Source: CAYMLQ01 sp964390795 (GTDB lineage: Bacteria > Verrucomicrobiota > Kiritimatiellia > RFP12 > UBA1067). From it: a DNA stretch of 23,563 nucleotides. The position numbers and the translations under genes were made by a program. Below are positions 1-6,787 of this stretch, in pieces. Each line of letters opens with the position of its first letter. Position 1 is the first letter of the stretch. The stretch covers positions 1 through 23,563 of the forward strand of contig CAYMLQ010000051.1 in assembly GCA_964390795.1 (NCBI GenBank), in the 5' to 3' direction. The notes beneath the pieces are model-generated. The model searched no databases and was not told the DNA's origin. It was given only the letters and a program-made list of their open reading frames with translations.

Positions 1-190
1 TCACATTTATGGTCGGATGATATTGTTTTGAAGTTGGGATGTCAAACCTGCGGGTGAGGCCCAGCATTGCGCGAGCCCAGTTCACGATCTCGGCACCGCC
101 CGCGCCTATGTAGGCCGCGAACGCGTCCAGCCCCCAGTTCGCGCGGTCTTTCGCATTGGGCGGTTTATTGGTTCCGTTTGTGTGTTTCAA
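1..190 (-). CDS. Unidentified protein, N-terminal part, cut by window edge
   Basis: On the minus strand a reading frame is open from a TTG at 190 to the window edge, giving about 63 residues. It begins directly after an in-frame TAG. The translation (starts MKHTNGTNKPPNAK, then contains NWGLDAFAAYIGAGG and ends near PTSKQYHPTINV) has a protein-like composition, but I do not recognise a family. No convincing Shine-Dalgarno sequence precedes the TTG, so this could equally be the remnant of a gene whose start was lost. It is divergent from the AbiEi gene. I see nothing else in 191-362. Confidence 0.35.
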   Translation of the reverse strand, partial: MKHTNGTNKPPNAKDRANWGLDAFAAYIGAGGAEIVNWARAMLGLTRRFDIPTSKQYHPTINV

Positions 191-362
191 CTAAAAAGGC
201 TGAGCAAGGCTAAAAAGCGCGAAATAATCACACCCGTTTACGTGCTATCGCTGTTTCGAAGGGTGATAGACCTCCAGGAGCCCAGGGTATTTTTTAGCGT
301 TTGCGCTGGCGCGTTTGTGTTGGATTTGTGTTTTCCAAGCAGAGCCTCTCGCCTATGAGGAG

Positions 363-391
363 TTGACTTCTATGCTGAGAACGCCTATATT
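363..391 (+). promoter_or_regulatory. Sigma70-type promoter of the AbiEi gene
   Basis: TTGACT at 363-368 and TATATT at 386-391 are separated by 17 bases, close to the sigma70 consensus. Transcription would start near 398, giving a leader of about 25 bases before the ATG at 423. An inverted repeat, ACTCCA at 394-399 and TGGAGT at 413-418, lies just downstream and its second arm covers the ribosome binding site. Promoter strength and the regulatory role are inferred. Confidence 0.6.
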
Positions 392-422
392 CCACTCCAC
401 TTCTATAACAACTGGAGTCGAT

Positions 423-1025
423 ATGCGGCAAACTATGCAGAACAAGCTCACCGCTGCGGGTTGTCATAGCGGCACATGTACGGTCGGCGAAGCGCGGCGC
501 GGCGGCATCTCCCCCCGTACGCTTTACCGCCTGTGCAGATCGGGCCAGGTGGCGCGCGTGTCCCGCGGGGTCTTTCAGATCACCGGCGCGATAGACGCTG
601 GCTCACCCGACTACGCAGCAATCGCGAAACGCGTCCCCGATGGCGTGCTCTGCCTGCTTTCCGCGCTCTACCATCATGACCTGACCACCGAGATCCCGCG
701 TGAGATCCATCTGGCCATCAGTCGCGACGCCAACGTTCCCCGGCTCGATTATCCCCGCGTACGCGTGTTCCGCATGTCGGAGACCCCTTTCAATGCGGGC
801 ATCGAACGCAAAGTCATCGGCGGCACCGAGCTACGGATCTACTCAGCCGAGAAGACCATCGCGGATTGCTTCAAGTATCGGAACAGCCTGGGCACCGATG
901 TGGCCGTCGAGGCGCTAAAGACCTATATGACCCGGCGGGGCCGTAACCCCGGCCTGATTCAGGACATGGCACGAGTCTGCCGCGTTGAGAAGATCATGCG
1001 GCCTTATCTGGAGGCCCTCGTATGA
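423..1025 (+). CDS. AbiEi-family antitoxin / transcriptional regulator (type IV TA)
   Basis: A 200-residue protein. The N-terminal ~60 residues look like the AbiEi winged helix-turn-helix (…GEARRGGISPRTLYRLCRSGQ followed by VSRGVFQIT), and the rest matches the AbiEi C-terminal region (LLSALYHHDLT, EIHLAISRD, YSAEKTIADCFKYRN). In the family, AbiEi represses its own operon and neutralises the nucleotidyltransferase toxin AbiEii. I chose ATG 423 because TGGAG lies 5 bases upstream and the promoter at 363-391 sits between this ATG and the more upstream in-frame starts. The stop overlaps the start of the AbiEii remnant as ATGA at 1022-1025, the usual operon arrangement. The antitoxin looks intact although its toxin is destroyed, so it may now be an orphan regulator. 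Confidence 0.85.
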   Translation: MRQTMQNKLTAAGCHSGTCTVGEARRGGISPRTLYRLCRSGQVARVSRGVFQITGAIDAGSPDYAAIAKRVPDGVLCLLSALYHHDLTTEIPREIHLAISRDANVPRLDYPRVRVFRMSETPFNAGIERKVIGGTELRIYSAEKTIADCFKYRNSLGTDVAVEALKTYMTRRGRNPGLIQDMARVCRVEKIMRPYLEALV

Positions 1026-1296
1026 CGGACTTCGCCGCCTCCAATCGTCAGAAGCTCCTGAATCTCTCCCGTGAAACGGGCCAGAGTTTTGCGGCACACC
1101 AGTGCCCCGTGACTCTGTCGTGTTTACTGACGCCTTCTTTGAAGATGCCACGAAACAGACCCAATGGGCAGCGTTCCTAAACAAGCGACAAATCCATGAC
1201 GCTCCTCGACGGTTTTCAGAGATCGCCCGCGAGGTGATCAAATTCCTGAAACCCATCCTTGTTCTGGCAGAAAATAGACAGGGCACTCCGGCGTAA
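1022..1296 (+). pseudogene. AbiEii nucleotidyltransferase toxin, internally deleted remnant
   Basis: ATG at 1022 overlaps the AbiEi stop. The first ~22 codons read MTDFAASNRQKLLNLSRETG, the expected AbiEii N-terminus. After about 1090 this frame loses similarity and stops near 1181. From 1102 a different frame, open to the TAA at 1294-1296, reads like the AbiEii C-terminus (VVFTDAFFEDATKQTQWAAF … RQIHDAPRRF … VIKFLKPIL). AbiEii proteins are usually near 280-300 residues, so around 200 codons, including the catalytic nucleotidyltransferase core, are missing and the two ends are out of frame. The gene cannot make active toxin. The downstream piece could be expressed alone from GTG 1102, but nothing suggests a function. 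Confidence 0.75.
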
Positions 1297-1336
1297 GAAT
1301 GGGATGCTCCCCTTTCGGACACCATTGAAGCTGCGA

Positions 1337-1954
1337 TCATGTGGCCGCCTCTCCATCCGCCATGCTGCGGATGATTTCATAAACCCACCCCGTCACAGTG
1401 GTGGTATCGGATTTGATCTTGCGCCACTGGTCGACGGAGTACCTGGTCTTGAGCTTCGCAATGAGTTGCGGTGTCACGTAAGTTTCGCCCAGCGTCTTAA
1501 GCGCATGGACAACCAGCATGCTTTCGGGATGCCGCATAGCGGTCTCGCGGCTGGACTTCTTCCGGAACTCCAATGTCTGCCCATTAATATCGTACGAGCG
1601 GCTCGGCCCGCTGGAGAAATAGATGTACTTCGCAGGGACCTGCGTTGAAAGCCCCAGCAAATTCAGAGCCGTGTTGCCATCCGGCAAAATATTCCAGTTG
1701 AATTTCCGCGCCAGCGCGGCGGCCACCTCGCTCAAATCAGGAGCCACCTGCCTCTTCAGGATCTCGCTGTAGCTGGGGTAGTCATAAATGCCCCGTAAGA
1801 TTCTGCGGATATCACCCGCCTTTGCCAGGGAAGACAACGTCTGGTCAATCTCATAACGCCGGAAATCCCCGATGAAGTCATGTGATGAGAAGATCCACCC
1901 CTCACCATGACCGTGAATCTTAGACAGTATCTTGCCTCGGATAGAGTTACACAT
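1337..1954 (-). CDS. DUF6088-type (AbiEi-like) antitoxin/regulator
   Basis: A 205-residue protein of the DUF6088 type, a family related to AbiEi antitoxins. Visible hallmarks are an N-terminal helix-turn-helix region (FIGDFRRYEIDQTLSSLAKAG then IRRILRGIYDYP) and a C-terminal part with GNTALNLLGLSTQVP, KYIYFSSGPSRSY and HALKTLG. AGAGGT lies about 7 bases before ATG 1954. A perfect 29-bp palindrome lies directly upstream. In this family the partner AbiEii-like toxin normally follows in the same direction. Here the gene instead ends 40 bases from the oppositely oriented AbiEii remnant, so no toxin is encoded after it. It is therefore an orphan antitoxin. Family assignment is from recognisable motifs; binding to the palindrome is inferred. 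Confidence 0.75.
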   Translation of the reverse strand: MCNSIRGKILSKIHGHGEGWIFSSHDFIGDFRRYEIDQTLSSLAKAGDIRRILRGIYDYPSYSEILKRQVAPDLSEVAAALARKFNWNILPDGNTALNLLGLSTQVPAKYIYFSSGPSRSYDINGQTLEFRKKSSRETAMRHPESMLVVHALKTLGETYVTPQLIAKLKTRYSVDQWRKIKSDTTTVTGWVYEIIRSMADGEAAT

Positions 1955-1972
1955 GACATTTACCTCTTAGAC

Positions 1973-2001
1973 TTATAGAAAAATTGCCTATTTTTCTATA
2001 A
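1973..2001. promoter_or_regulatory. Perfect 29-bp AT-rich palindrome, likely operator of the DUF6088 gene
   Basis: TTATAGAAAAAT (1973-1984) and ATTTTTCTATAA (1990-2001) are exact reverse complements around the 5-base spacer TGCCT. The palindrome lies 18 bases upstream of the DUF6088 start codon. Its arms contain TATAAG-like and TTATAG-like elements that could be part of the promoter on the minus strand. The absence of GC in the arms argues against a Rho-independent terminator. AbiEi-type regulators are known to bind inverted repeats in their own promoter, which fits this position. Confidence 0.65.
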
Positions 2002-2124
2002 CCGCAACTCGTTTCTTGCCATCTGAATAATTGAAGTGGTGTCTGACCCCATCGGAAAGACCATCCCCGACAAACCCAACAGCCGCCTCCAGAAGTACCG
2101 CCCGCTGCCGATTACCTGTGGCGT

Positions 2125-2631
2125 TTGGAGTTGGACGGCAAGCGGTCGGTCGCCCACTATCACATGCTGCCGCAAGGCCGCACGCTGCTCGATCCGGCCG
2201 AAGTCCCGCGGCTCGCTTTCAAATCGGCCTTGCCCATCGTGGCCGAACTGGCGGCGGGTGCTTTCTTTGACGGTTTCGAGACCGGACGATTGACCGACCT
2301 CAACGAACTCGACTGGATCGCGGTCCCCGAGAAGCTCTGCAAGCCCAACCGTTTCGTGATCCGCGTGGCAGGCGACTCAATGGAACCGCACTTCCATATC
2401 GGCGACCTCTTGGTGTTCGAGTACCACCGGACACCGCGCCTGGACAACCAGATCGTGATTGCGGCTGACTTCACTTCGGGGTGCGAGGGCGGCGAATACG
2501 CGGTGAAACGCTACAAGGCCGATCCGGACGCATGGCTATTCCGGTCAGATAATCCTGCTTACGTGCCCGTCCTGATACCCAAGGCTGAGATGTCGCACCC
2601 AATCCTCGGGACGTATGTGGGTCGGCTGTGA
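2125..2631 (+). CDS. S24/LexA-like self-processing peptidase, possibly frameshifted at its 5' end
   Basis: A 168-residue protein from TTG 2125. The serine/lysine dyad of S24 peptidases is visible: Ser85 in GDSMEPHFHIGD and Lys128 in EYAVKRYK. The AAG|A sequence at residues 43-46 resembles the Ala-Gly self-cleavage site of LexA and UmuD. No DNA-binding helix-turn-helix is encoded. The annotated start is doubtful. The frame is open upstream to about 2047 without an ATG. A second frame starting at GTG 2036 reads MVSDPIGKTIPDKPNSRLQK then YRPLP, and joins well to the ADYLWRLELDGK stretch of the main frame near 2107. A one- or two-base indel there would give a continuous product of about 195 residues. 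Family members act in SOS-like responses or prophage repression; which applies here cannot be told. Confidence 0.6.
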   Translation: MELDGKRSVAHYHMLPQGRTLLDPAEVPRLAFKSALPIVAELAAGAFFDGFETGRLTDLNELDWIAVPEKLCKPNRFVIRVAGDSMEPHFHIGDLLVFEYHRTPRLDNQIVIAADFTSGCEGGEYAVKRYKADPDAWLFRSDNPAYVPVLIPKAEMSHPILGTYVGRL

Positions 2632-2675
2632 GCCAGAAGGCCGTTATCCCTAATTTGCCCGTGCAGAAAGTCGAA

Positions 2676-2918
2676 TTACAATTCTGATTTAGGAAGATAA
2701 CTGCTTAACTCATTGCTCAAATCCCTGACGCGATCAAACCCGGCTTCAAATAACCTGTCCCATGCGTCAAGACAGGCACCAATGCACTCGGAATCTCGCG
2801 CGGCTTGCGATTCTTCATAAAGACGAAGCAATACTCCGGGAAGGTCGTGAAAACGCCAGCCTTCTGTCTGGTCGGATTTAGTCTGCAAATGGACAATCAA
2901 ATGGTCAACGAATTTCAT
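2676..2918 (-). pseudogene. C-terminal fragment of a larger unidentified protein
   Basis: About 80 residues from ATG 2918 to the stop at 2676 (begins MKFVDHLIVHLQTK, contains LPGVLLRLYEESQAA and LDAWDRLFEAGFDRVRDL). Helical sequence of this kind is typical of the C-terminal end of large multidomain ATPase or repeat proteins; I cannot name the family. No ribosome binding site precedes the ATG. The ATG overlaps the stop of the propeller-gene fragment (ATGA at 2915-2918), and the same frame continues upstream as VLPFKRVI to about 2937, where foreign sequence starts. I read this as the tail of a gene whose body was removed by a rearrangement. Confidence 0.45.
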
Positions 2919-3115
2919 AATGACGCGTTTGAAAGGCAGTACCCGTCGCGCCCCGGCGCCACGCCGCACACGAGACTGTCCGGCAGTCCGTCGTCCAGCG
3001 TCCACCGCCTGAGCGTATACTCGCGGGCGAGCGCCGGGGGCAGCAGGCTCTCCGCGCCGCGCCCGGCGCAGCACAGGGCGAACGCAACGCAGACACTCAG
3101 GGCAAGGGCTCTCAA
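2915..3115 (-). pseudogene. N-terminal fragment of a two-component propeller-domain sensor
   Basis: Starts at TTG 3115 with GGAGGTG about 6 bases upstream. The first ~26 residues form a signal peptide (MRALALSVCVAFALCC). Then comes YTLRRWTLDDGLPDSLVCGV followed by APGRDGY, the start of the first repeat of the periplasmic beta-propeller found in reg_prop-type sensor kinases and regulators. These proteins normally continue for 700-1300 residues with 'lWlaT..GL.RFDG'-like text. Here the frame breaks right after GRDGY, adds seven unrelated residues (CLSNASL) and stops. Only the 5' end survives, downstream of the cytochrome gene on the same strand. Confidence 0.65.
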
Positions 3116-3177
3116 GATCGCACCTCCGCGGAGGGCTCCTAACTCCTAAATCCCAACTCCACCTTGGGTCGGCCGGG

Positions 3178-4347
3178 TCATTGCTTGGGCACGCCCGCGG
3201 GGTGGCAGTCGAGGCACTTCACGGTGTGGATGTTGTGCTTGCTGGCGCGCGAGCGGTAGGTCGTGTCCATGGCCGTCACGTCCAGGCCGCAGGAGGAGCG
3301 CGCGGGATGACACAGCGCGCAGGAGCCGCGCGCGTCATTGGAGTGCGGCCTGTGGCACGCCGCGCAACTGAGCCCCTCGTGCACGCCCGTCGGCGTGCGG
3401 TCGTCGCCCGTGCCCGCCTGCCCGAACGCGTTGGGCGCGTGGCACTGCGTGCAGAGCCGCTGGCGCGGATCGGACGAGACCTTGACCGTCCGCCCCTGAT
3501 CGACGATCTTCGGAACGGCCAGATCGTCGATCGCGAAGTGGGCGCCCTCCTGGCGCACGTAGAACGCGAGCGTGTCGCGCCGGAACGCGGGCAGATTCGT
3601 CGACAGGCCCGCCCGCTGCTCCGCGGGGCGCTTGAAGGGCGCGCCGGGCGCGTGCATCTGATGGCACGCCAGGCACGGAACTGCGGGGCGCTCAGCCATG
3701 AGCGGGTCGCAGAAGCGCCACGGGCCTTGAATGCTCAGCGGCGTCGCCAGGTCAGCCATCTTGCCCTCGAAAAACATGCCGTGACAGCGCAGGCACTCGT
3801 CGTTCAGCTGCTCGGTCTTGTTGTGCTTCTCGTCCAGGAAGATGGCCGCGTAGTTCGTGCCGTGGCCGCCCTGGCTCCAGTAGGCGAACTCCCGCGCGTG
3901 GCAGCCCTGGCACGCGCGCGTCATCCGGACCGTCTGCTCCTCGCTGAGGCGGATGTTGTCGTGACGCGTCTCGGTGAGGTGGTAGAACACCCGCTTGGCG
4001 TTCTCGCGCAAGGCGTGGACCGAATTGGCCGAGCCGCCGTGACACGCTTTACACGACACGCCCCGGTGCACGGAGTTGGTCCACCGCGCGTGGGACGCGC
4101 GGATCTCGTGGCAGGACACGCAGGTCTTCTCGGGGGGCGAGAACTCGAAGTAGCCGAGCCCGCCCAATACCGTACACAGCAGGAACACGGCCACCATCAG
4201 CGCAGGCAACGCAAACCACGCGCCTTCCCGCTTGTCGGCAACTTCAGAGTTCGGCGTTCGGCGTTCGGCGTTCGGCGTTCGAGTGACCCCTTTGTTTGAT
4301 CCCGCTCCGCTGGCGGCGGACTTGTCTCTCATTGACGTTCGTTTCAT
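3178..4347 (-). CDS. Membrane-anchored nonahaem cytochrome c (NapC/NirT-like N-terminus)
   Basis: A 389-residue protein. A transmembrane anchor lies at about residues 43-66 (WFALPALMVAVFLLCTVLGG). Nine CxxCH haem-binding motifs follow: CVSCH at residue 76, then CKACH, CQGCH, CLRCH, CLACH, CTQCH, CAACH, CALCH and CLDCH. The segment CVSCHEIRASHARWTNSVHR followed by GVSCKACHGG resembles the start of NapC/NirT quinol-oxidising cytochromes. The bulk of the protein should be periplasmic. It starts 4 bases after the GMC dehydrogenase stop, so it probably serves as that enzyme's electron acceptor, passing electrons to the quinone pool or to extracellular acceptors. Residues 21-35 are encoded by a heptamer tandem repeat. 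An alternative start is Met6. The haem count is read directly; the electron path is inferred. Confidence 0.85.
   Translation of the reverse strand: MKRTSMRDKSAASGAGSNKGVTRTPNAERRTPNSEVADKREGAWFALPALMVAVFLLCTVLGGLGYFEFSPPEKTCVSCHEIRASHARWTNSVHRGVSCKACHGGSANSVHALRENAKRVFYHLTETRHDNIRLSEEQTVRMTRACQGCHAREFAYWSQGGHGTNYAAIFLDEKHNKTEQLNDECLRCHGMFFEGKMADLATPLSIQGPWRFCDPLMAERPAVPCLACHQMHAPGAPFKRPAEQRAGLSTNLPAFRRDTLAFYVRQEGAHFAIDDLAVPKIVDQGRTVKVSSDPRQRLCTQCHAPNAFGQAGTGDDRTPTGVHEGLSCAACHRPHSNDARGSCALCHPARSSCGLDVTAMDTTYRSRASKHNIHTVKCLDCHPAGVPKQ
4249..4281. repeat. Tandem heptamer GTTCGGC inside the cytochrome gene
   Basis: Four perfect copies of GTTCGGC at 4249-4276, plus a partial copy, lie within codons ~21-35 of the cytochrome gene, upstream of its membrane anchor. 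On the minus strand they encode TPNAERRTPNSE. The unit is not a multiple of three, so gain or loss of one copy would shift the reading frame. Confidence 0.85.
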
Positions 4348-4351
4348 AGGT

Positions 4352-6013
4352 TCACGCGCGGAAACGCGCCCCGCCTTTCCACTCTTTGGCGATGTACTCG
4401 CCGACCCAGTAGCCGAGCGCCATGATCGTCAGCGCCGGATTGAATCCCCCGTTGGTCACGTTCAGGCTGCCGTCGGCGACGAACAGGTTGTCGATCTCGT
4501 GAACCTGCCCGTAGCGGTTGGTGACGGAGGTCTTGGGGTCGTTGCCCATGCGGCAGGTGCCGGCCTGGTGCTGTCCGCCGCTGGGGCCGCCGAGTCCCGG
4601 AACCCACGACCAGATGTTCTTCGCACCCACCTCGCGCAGCAGCGCCTCGACTTTTCCGACGACGAATTTCGCGATCTCCACATCGTGCGGATGCCGCCGC
4701 CCGGACATGCGCACGACCGGTATCCCCCAGTGGTCTTTCACCGCGGGATCGACCCGCACGCGCGAGTCGAACACCGGCATCTCCTGCACCGGCCCCATCA
4801 CGCGGATCATCCGCTTGTAGTACTTGCGCTGGTGCTCTTTGTGCGCCAGGCCCCACCGGGGCGAGCCCGGCGGGCGCGTGTTTGTGAAGGCGTAGGGCAG
4901 GGAGATGAACTCGTTGGCCACCATCGCGCCGCCGCACAGGCCTTTGTTGCCGTGGCTGAAATCGCAGAAGGCCACGCACGCGCCCGGCCCGGCCTCCTCG
5001 TAGGTGTCCTCATCCATAAAGCCGTTGGCGCCGCAGTAGCAGTGGCCCTGCAGGTTACGGCCGACCCAGTCGTTGTTGTTGCCCGCGCCGCTGGGAAAGA
5101 GCTTTGACTTGGAGTTGAGCAGCAGCCGCGGCGTCTCCGTGGCCGAGGCCGACACCACCACGAGGTCGGCGGTCTGCTCCTGCAAACGGTCGTTGATGTC
5201 GAAGTACTTGACGCCGCGCGCCTTGCCGCGGTCATCCAGCAGGATCTCGCTGACGACCGCGTCCGTGCGGATCTCGCAGTTGCCGGTGGCCATGGCGGCG
5301 GGGATGACGGTGTTCTGCGTGCCGCACTTGGCGTTGATCGGGCAGGCGAACCCGCAGCACGAGCGCATGTGGATGCACTGGGGGCGTCCGCCGTAGGGGA
5401 TCGAGTTGCGCAGCATCGGGATCGGGAAGGGATGCCAGCCCAGCCGCTTGCCTGCGGCGACGAGCATCTTGGCCTCCTTGTTGTACGGGAAGGGCGGCAT
5501 CGGAAACGGCTTCTTGCGCGGCGGCGCAAAGGGGTTGCCCTCATCGCTGCCGGCCACGCCGATCTCCCATTCGGCCCGTTCGTAACAGTGATCCAGCTCG
5601 TCATACGAGACCGGCCAGTCGTCGAGTGTCGAGCCTTCCGGGCAGCCGTAGATCGTTTTCAGCTTAAAATCCTGGGGCATGAAACGCCAGCCCATCGCGC
5701 CGTAGCTGAGCGTGCCGCTGCCCACGCAGGCCGCGTTGTTGTTGTAGCCGCCCTCGCTGGGCAGCACGACGCGCGTGGAGCCGTCCGCGTTCTCCACCAC
5801 CCGGCAATGCCGCGCGTCATCCGGCCCGTAGGCGTTGCCCAGCACCGTCGTGCGCTGCGACTTGAGTTCGTCGTCAGTCGTGTCCTCGAACGACTGCCAC
5901 TTGCCCCGCTCCAGCAGCACCACCGACAGCCCCGCCTCGGCCAGCACCTTCGCCACCACGCCGCCACCCGCGCCAGCTCCGACGATCACCGCGTTCACAT
6001 GTTTGTTCGCCAC
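4352..6013 (-). CDS. GMC-family FAD-dependent dehydrogenase, catalytic subunit
   Basis: A 553-residue protein. The ADP-binding motif GAGAGGGVVAKVLAEAG at residues ~12-28 binds FAD. The C-terminal GMC_oxred_C domain carries the catalytic pair: His in GGQHQAGTCRMG (~480) and Asn in NGGFNPALTIMALG (~523). A cysteine cluster at ~210-230 (QCIHMRSCCGFACPINAKCG) resembles the region that holds a 3Fe-4S cluster in bacterial FAD-glucose dehydrogenase catalytic subunits. No signal peptide is visible; in three-subunit enzymes of this type the catalytic subunit is exported bound to the Tat-signal small subunit, which here is encoded just upstream. Start is GTG 6013 with AGAGGGGG upstream. The likely role is periplasmic oxidation of a sugar, sugar acid or polyol, with electrons passed to the neighbouring cytochrome. 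The substrate cannot be deduced. Confidence 0.88.
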   Translation of the reverse strand: MANKHVNAVIVGAGAGGGVVAKVLAEAGLSVVLLERGKWQSFEDTTDDELKSQRTTVLGNAYGPDDARHCRVVENADGSTRVVLPSEGGYNNNAACVGSGTLSYGAMGWRFMPQDFKLKTIYGCPEGSTLDDWPVSYDELDHCYERAEWEIGVAGSDEGNPFAPPRKKPFPMPPFPYNKEAKMLVAAGKRLGWHPFPIPMLRNSIPYGGRPQCIHMRSCCGFACPINAKCGTQNTVIPAAMATGNCEIRTDAVVSEILLDDRGKARGVKYFDINDRLQEQTADLVVVSASATETPRLLLNSKSKLFPSGAGNNNDWVGRNLQGHCYCGANGFMDEDTYEEAGPGACVAFCDFSHGNKGLCGGAMVANEFISLPYAFTNTRPPGSPRWGLAHKEHQRKYYKRMIRVMGPVQEMPVFDSRVRVDPAVKDHWGIPVVRMSGRRHPHDVEIAKFVVGKVEALLREVGAKNIWSWVPGLGGPSGGQHQAGTCRMGNDPKTSVTNRYGQVHEIDNLFVADGSLNVTNGGFNPALTIMALGYWVGEYIAKEWKGGARFRA

Positions 6014-6061
6014 CGCCAGCCCCCTCTTCCGTTTCCCGTCGCCAGTTTCAAGTTTCGAGAA

Positions 6062-6649
6062 TCACGCTTCCGGATACCGGTTCTGACCGATCACCCGTGG
6101 ATACTCCAGCCCCAACATCTTATAACTCGCGTAATTGCGGTTGCCGCCGTGGCGCGGGCTGCCATAGAAGCCCTGCATCGAGTGATCGCGGATCAGGCCG
6201 AAGAACTCTGAAGCCGAGGGCTTTGACCAGATATCCTTGGGAACCTTGTTCGACTCCAGTGCCTGCAGGACGCGGGTCTGGTCTGGCCAGGGCAGCGCCT
6301 CGAACGGTTTGCCGTGCAGCGCCTGACTCGTCTGCGCCAAGCAGGCCAGCCCCTTATGATACTTCTCCGCGAAACGTTTGTAAGGCCCGTCGAGCTGGCG
6401 GTCGATGAAATACACCACGCCGGCCTCCTTTGCGCCGGGGTCGCGGTCCGCAGGAATGATCTGCTCGGAAACCGCCTCGACCAGACGCGCCTCGTCCGGC
6501 GTCAGCACCCGCCACGGCCCTTCCGGAGCCCGTCCCATCCTCCCCACCAGCTTGGCTCCGCCCACGCCTGCCGCAGCGCCGCCAGCAGCCGCCACCATGA
6601 TCTTGAGGCACGTGCGGCGCGACGCGCCGCTCCCTGATTTTGACGCCAT
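6062..6649 (-). CDS. Gluconate 2-dehydrogenase subunit 3-family protein with Tat signal
   Basis: A 195-residue small subunit. A twin-arginine signal occurs at residues ~11-35 (SRRTCLKIMVAAAGGAAAGV). The mature part has the family pattern LTPDEARLVEAVSEQIIPAD then PGAKEAGVVYFIDRQLDGPY, and ends with FFGLIRDHSMQGFYGSPRHG followed by LGLEYPR. In homologous dehydrogenases this subunit carries the flavoprotein through the Tat pathway and is needed for its maturation. ATG 6649 is the start because GGAGGG lies about 9 bases upstream and a good promoter lies at 6692-6720; the longer frame from 6751 would begin upstream of that promoter. The gene ends 48 bases before the GMC gene, so the operon order is small subunit, GMC subunit, cytochrome. 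Confidence 0.88.
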   Translation of the reverse strand: MASKSGSGASRRTCLKIMVAAAGGAAAGVGGAKLVGRMGRAPEGPWRVLTPDEARLVEAVSEQIIPADRDPGAKEAGVVYFIDRQLDGPYKRFAEKYHKGLACLAQTSQALHGKPFEALPWPDQTRVLQALESNKVPKDIWSKPSASEFFGLIRDHSMQGFYGSPRHGGNRNYASYKMLGLEYPRVIGQNRYPEA

Positions 6650-6691
6650 TCCGAAAGCCCTCCGACAACGTTCTACAACAGCATTGACCGT

Positions 6692-6720
6692 ATCGTACCG
6701 TTCCCTTTCCCCACCGTCAA
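6692..6720 (-). promoter_or_regulatory. Sigma70-type promoter of the dehydrogenase operon
   Basis: On the minus strand TTGACG (complement of 6715-6720) and TACGAT (complement of 6692-6697) are separated by 17 bases. The predicted start of transcription is near 6685, giving a leader of about 36 bases before ATG 6649. It lies in the 138-base region shared with the divergent sulfatase gene. Confidence 0.6.
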
Positions 6721-6736
6721 CCGCATTCACGGTGCC

Positions 6737-6766
6737 TTGTGTTTGCCGCAAGTAATCTGGTAGGAT
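6737..6766 (+). promoter_or_regulatory. Possible promoter of the sulfatase operon
   Basis: TTGTGT at 6737-6742 and TAGGAT at 6761-6766 are 18 bases apart, a moderate sigma70 match. The start of transcription would be near 6773, with GGAG at 6776-6779 ahead of ATG 6788. Weak evidence; the position is sensible because the gene opens a three-gene operon. Confidence 0.35.
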
Positions 6767-6787
6767 GTTTCATCTGGAGACTTCCTT

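Noticed and set aside
6650..6751. A longer N-terminus for the small dehydrogenase subunit starting at 6751
   Set aside because: It would place the promoter at 6692-6720 inside the gene and move the Tat signal away from the N-terminus; ATG 6649 has a good Shine-Dalgarno site.
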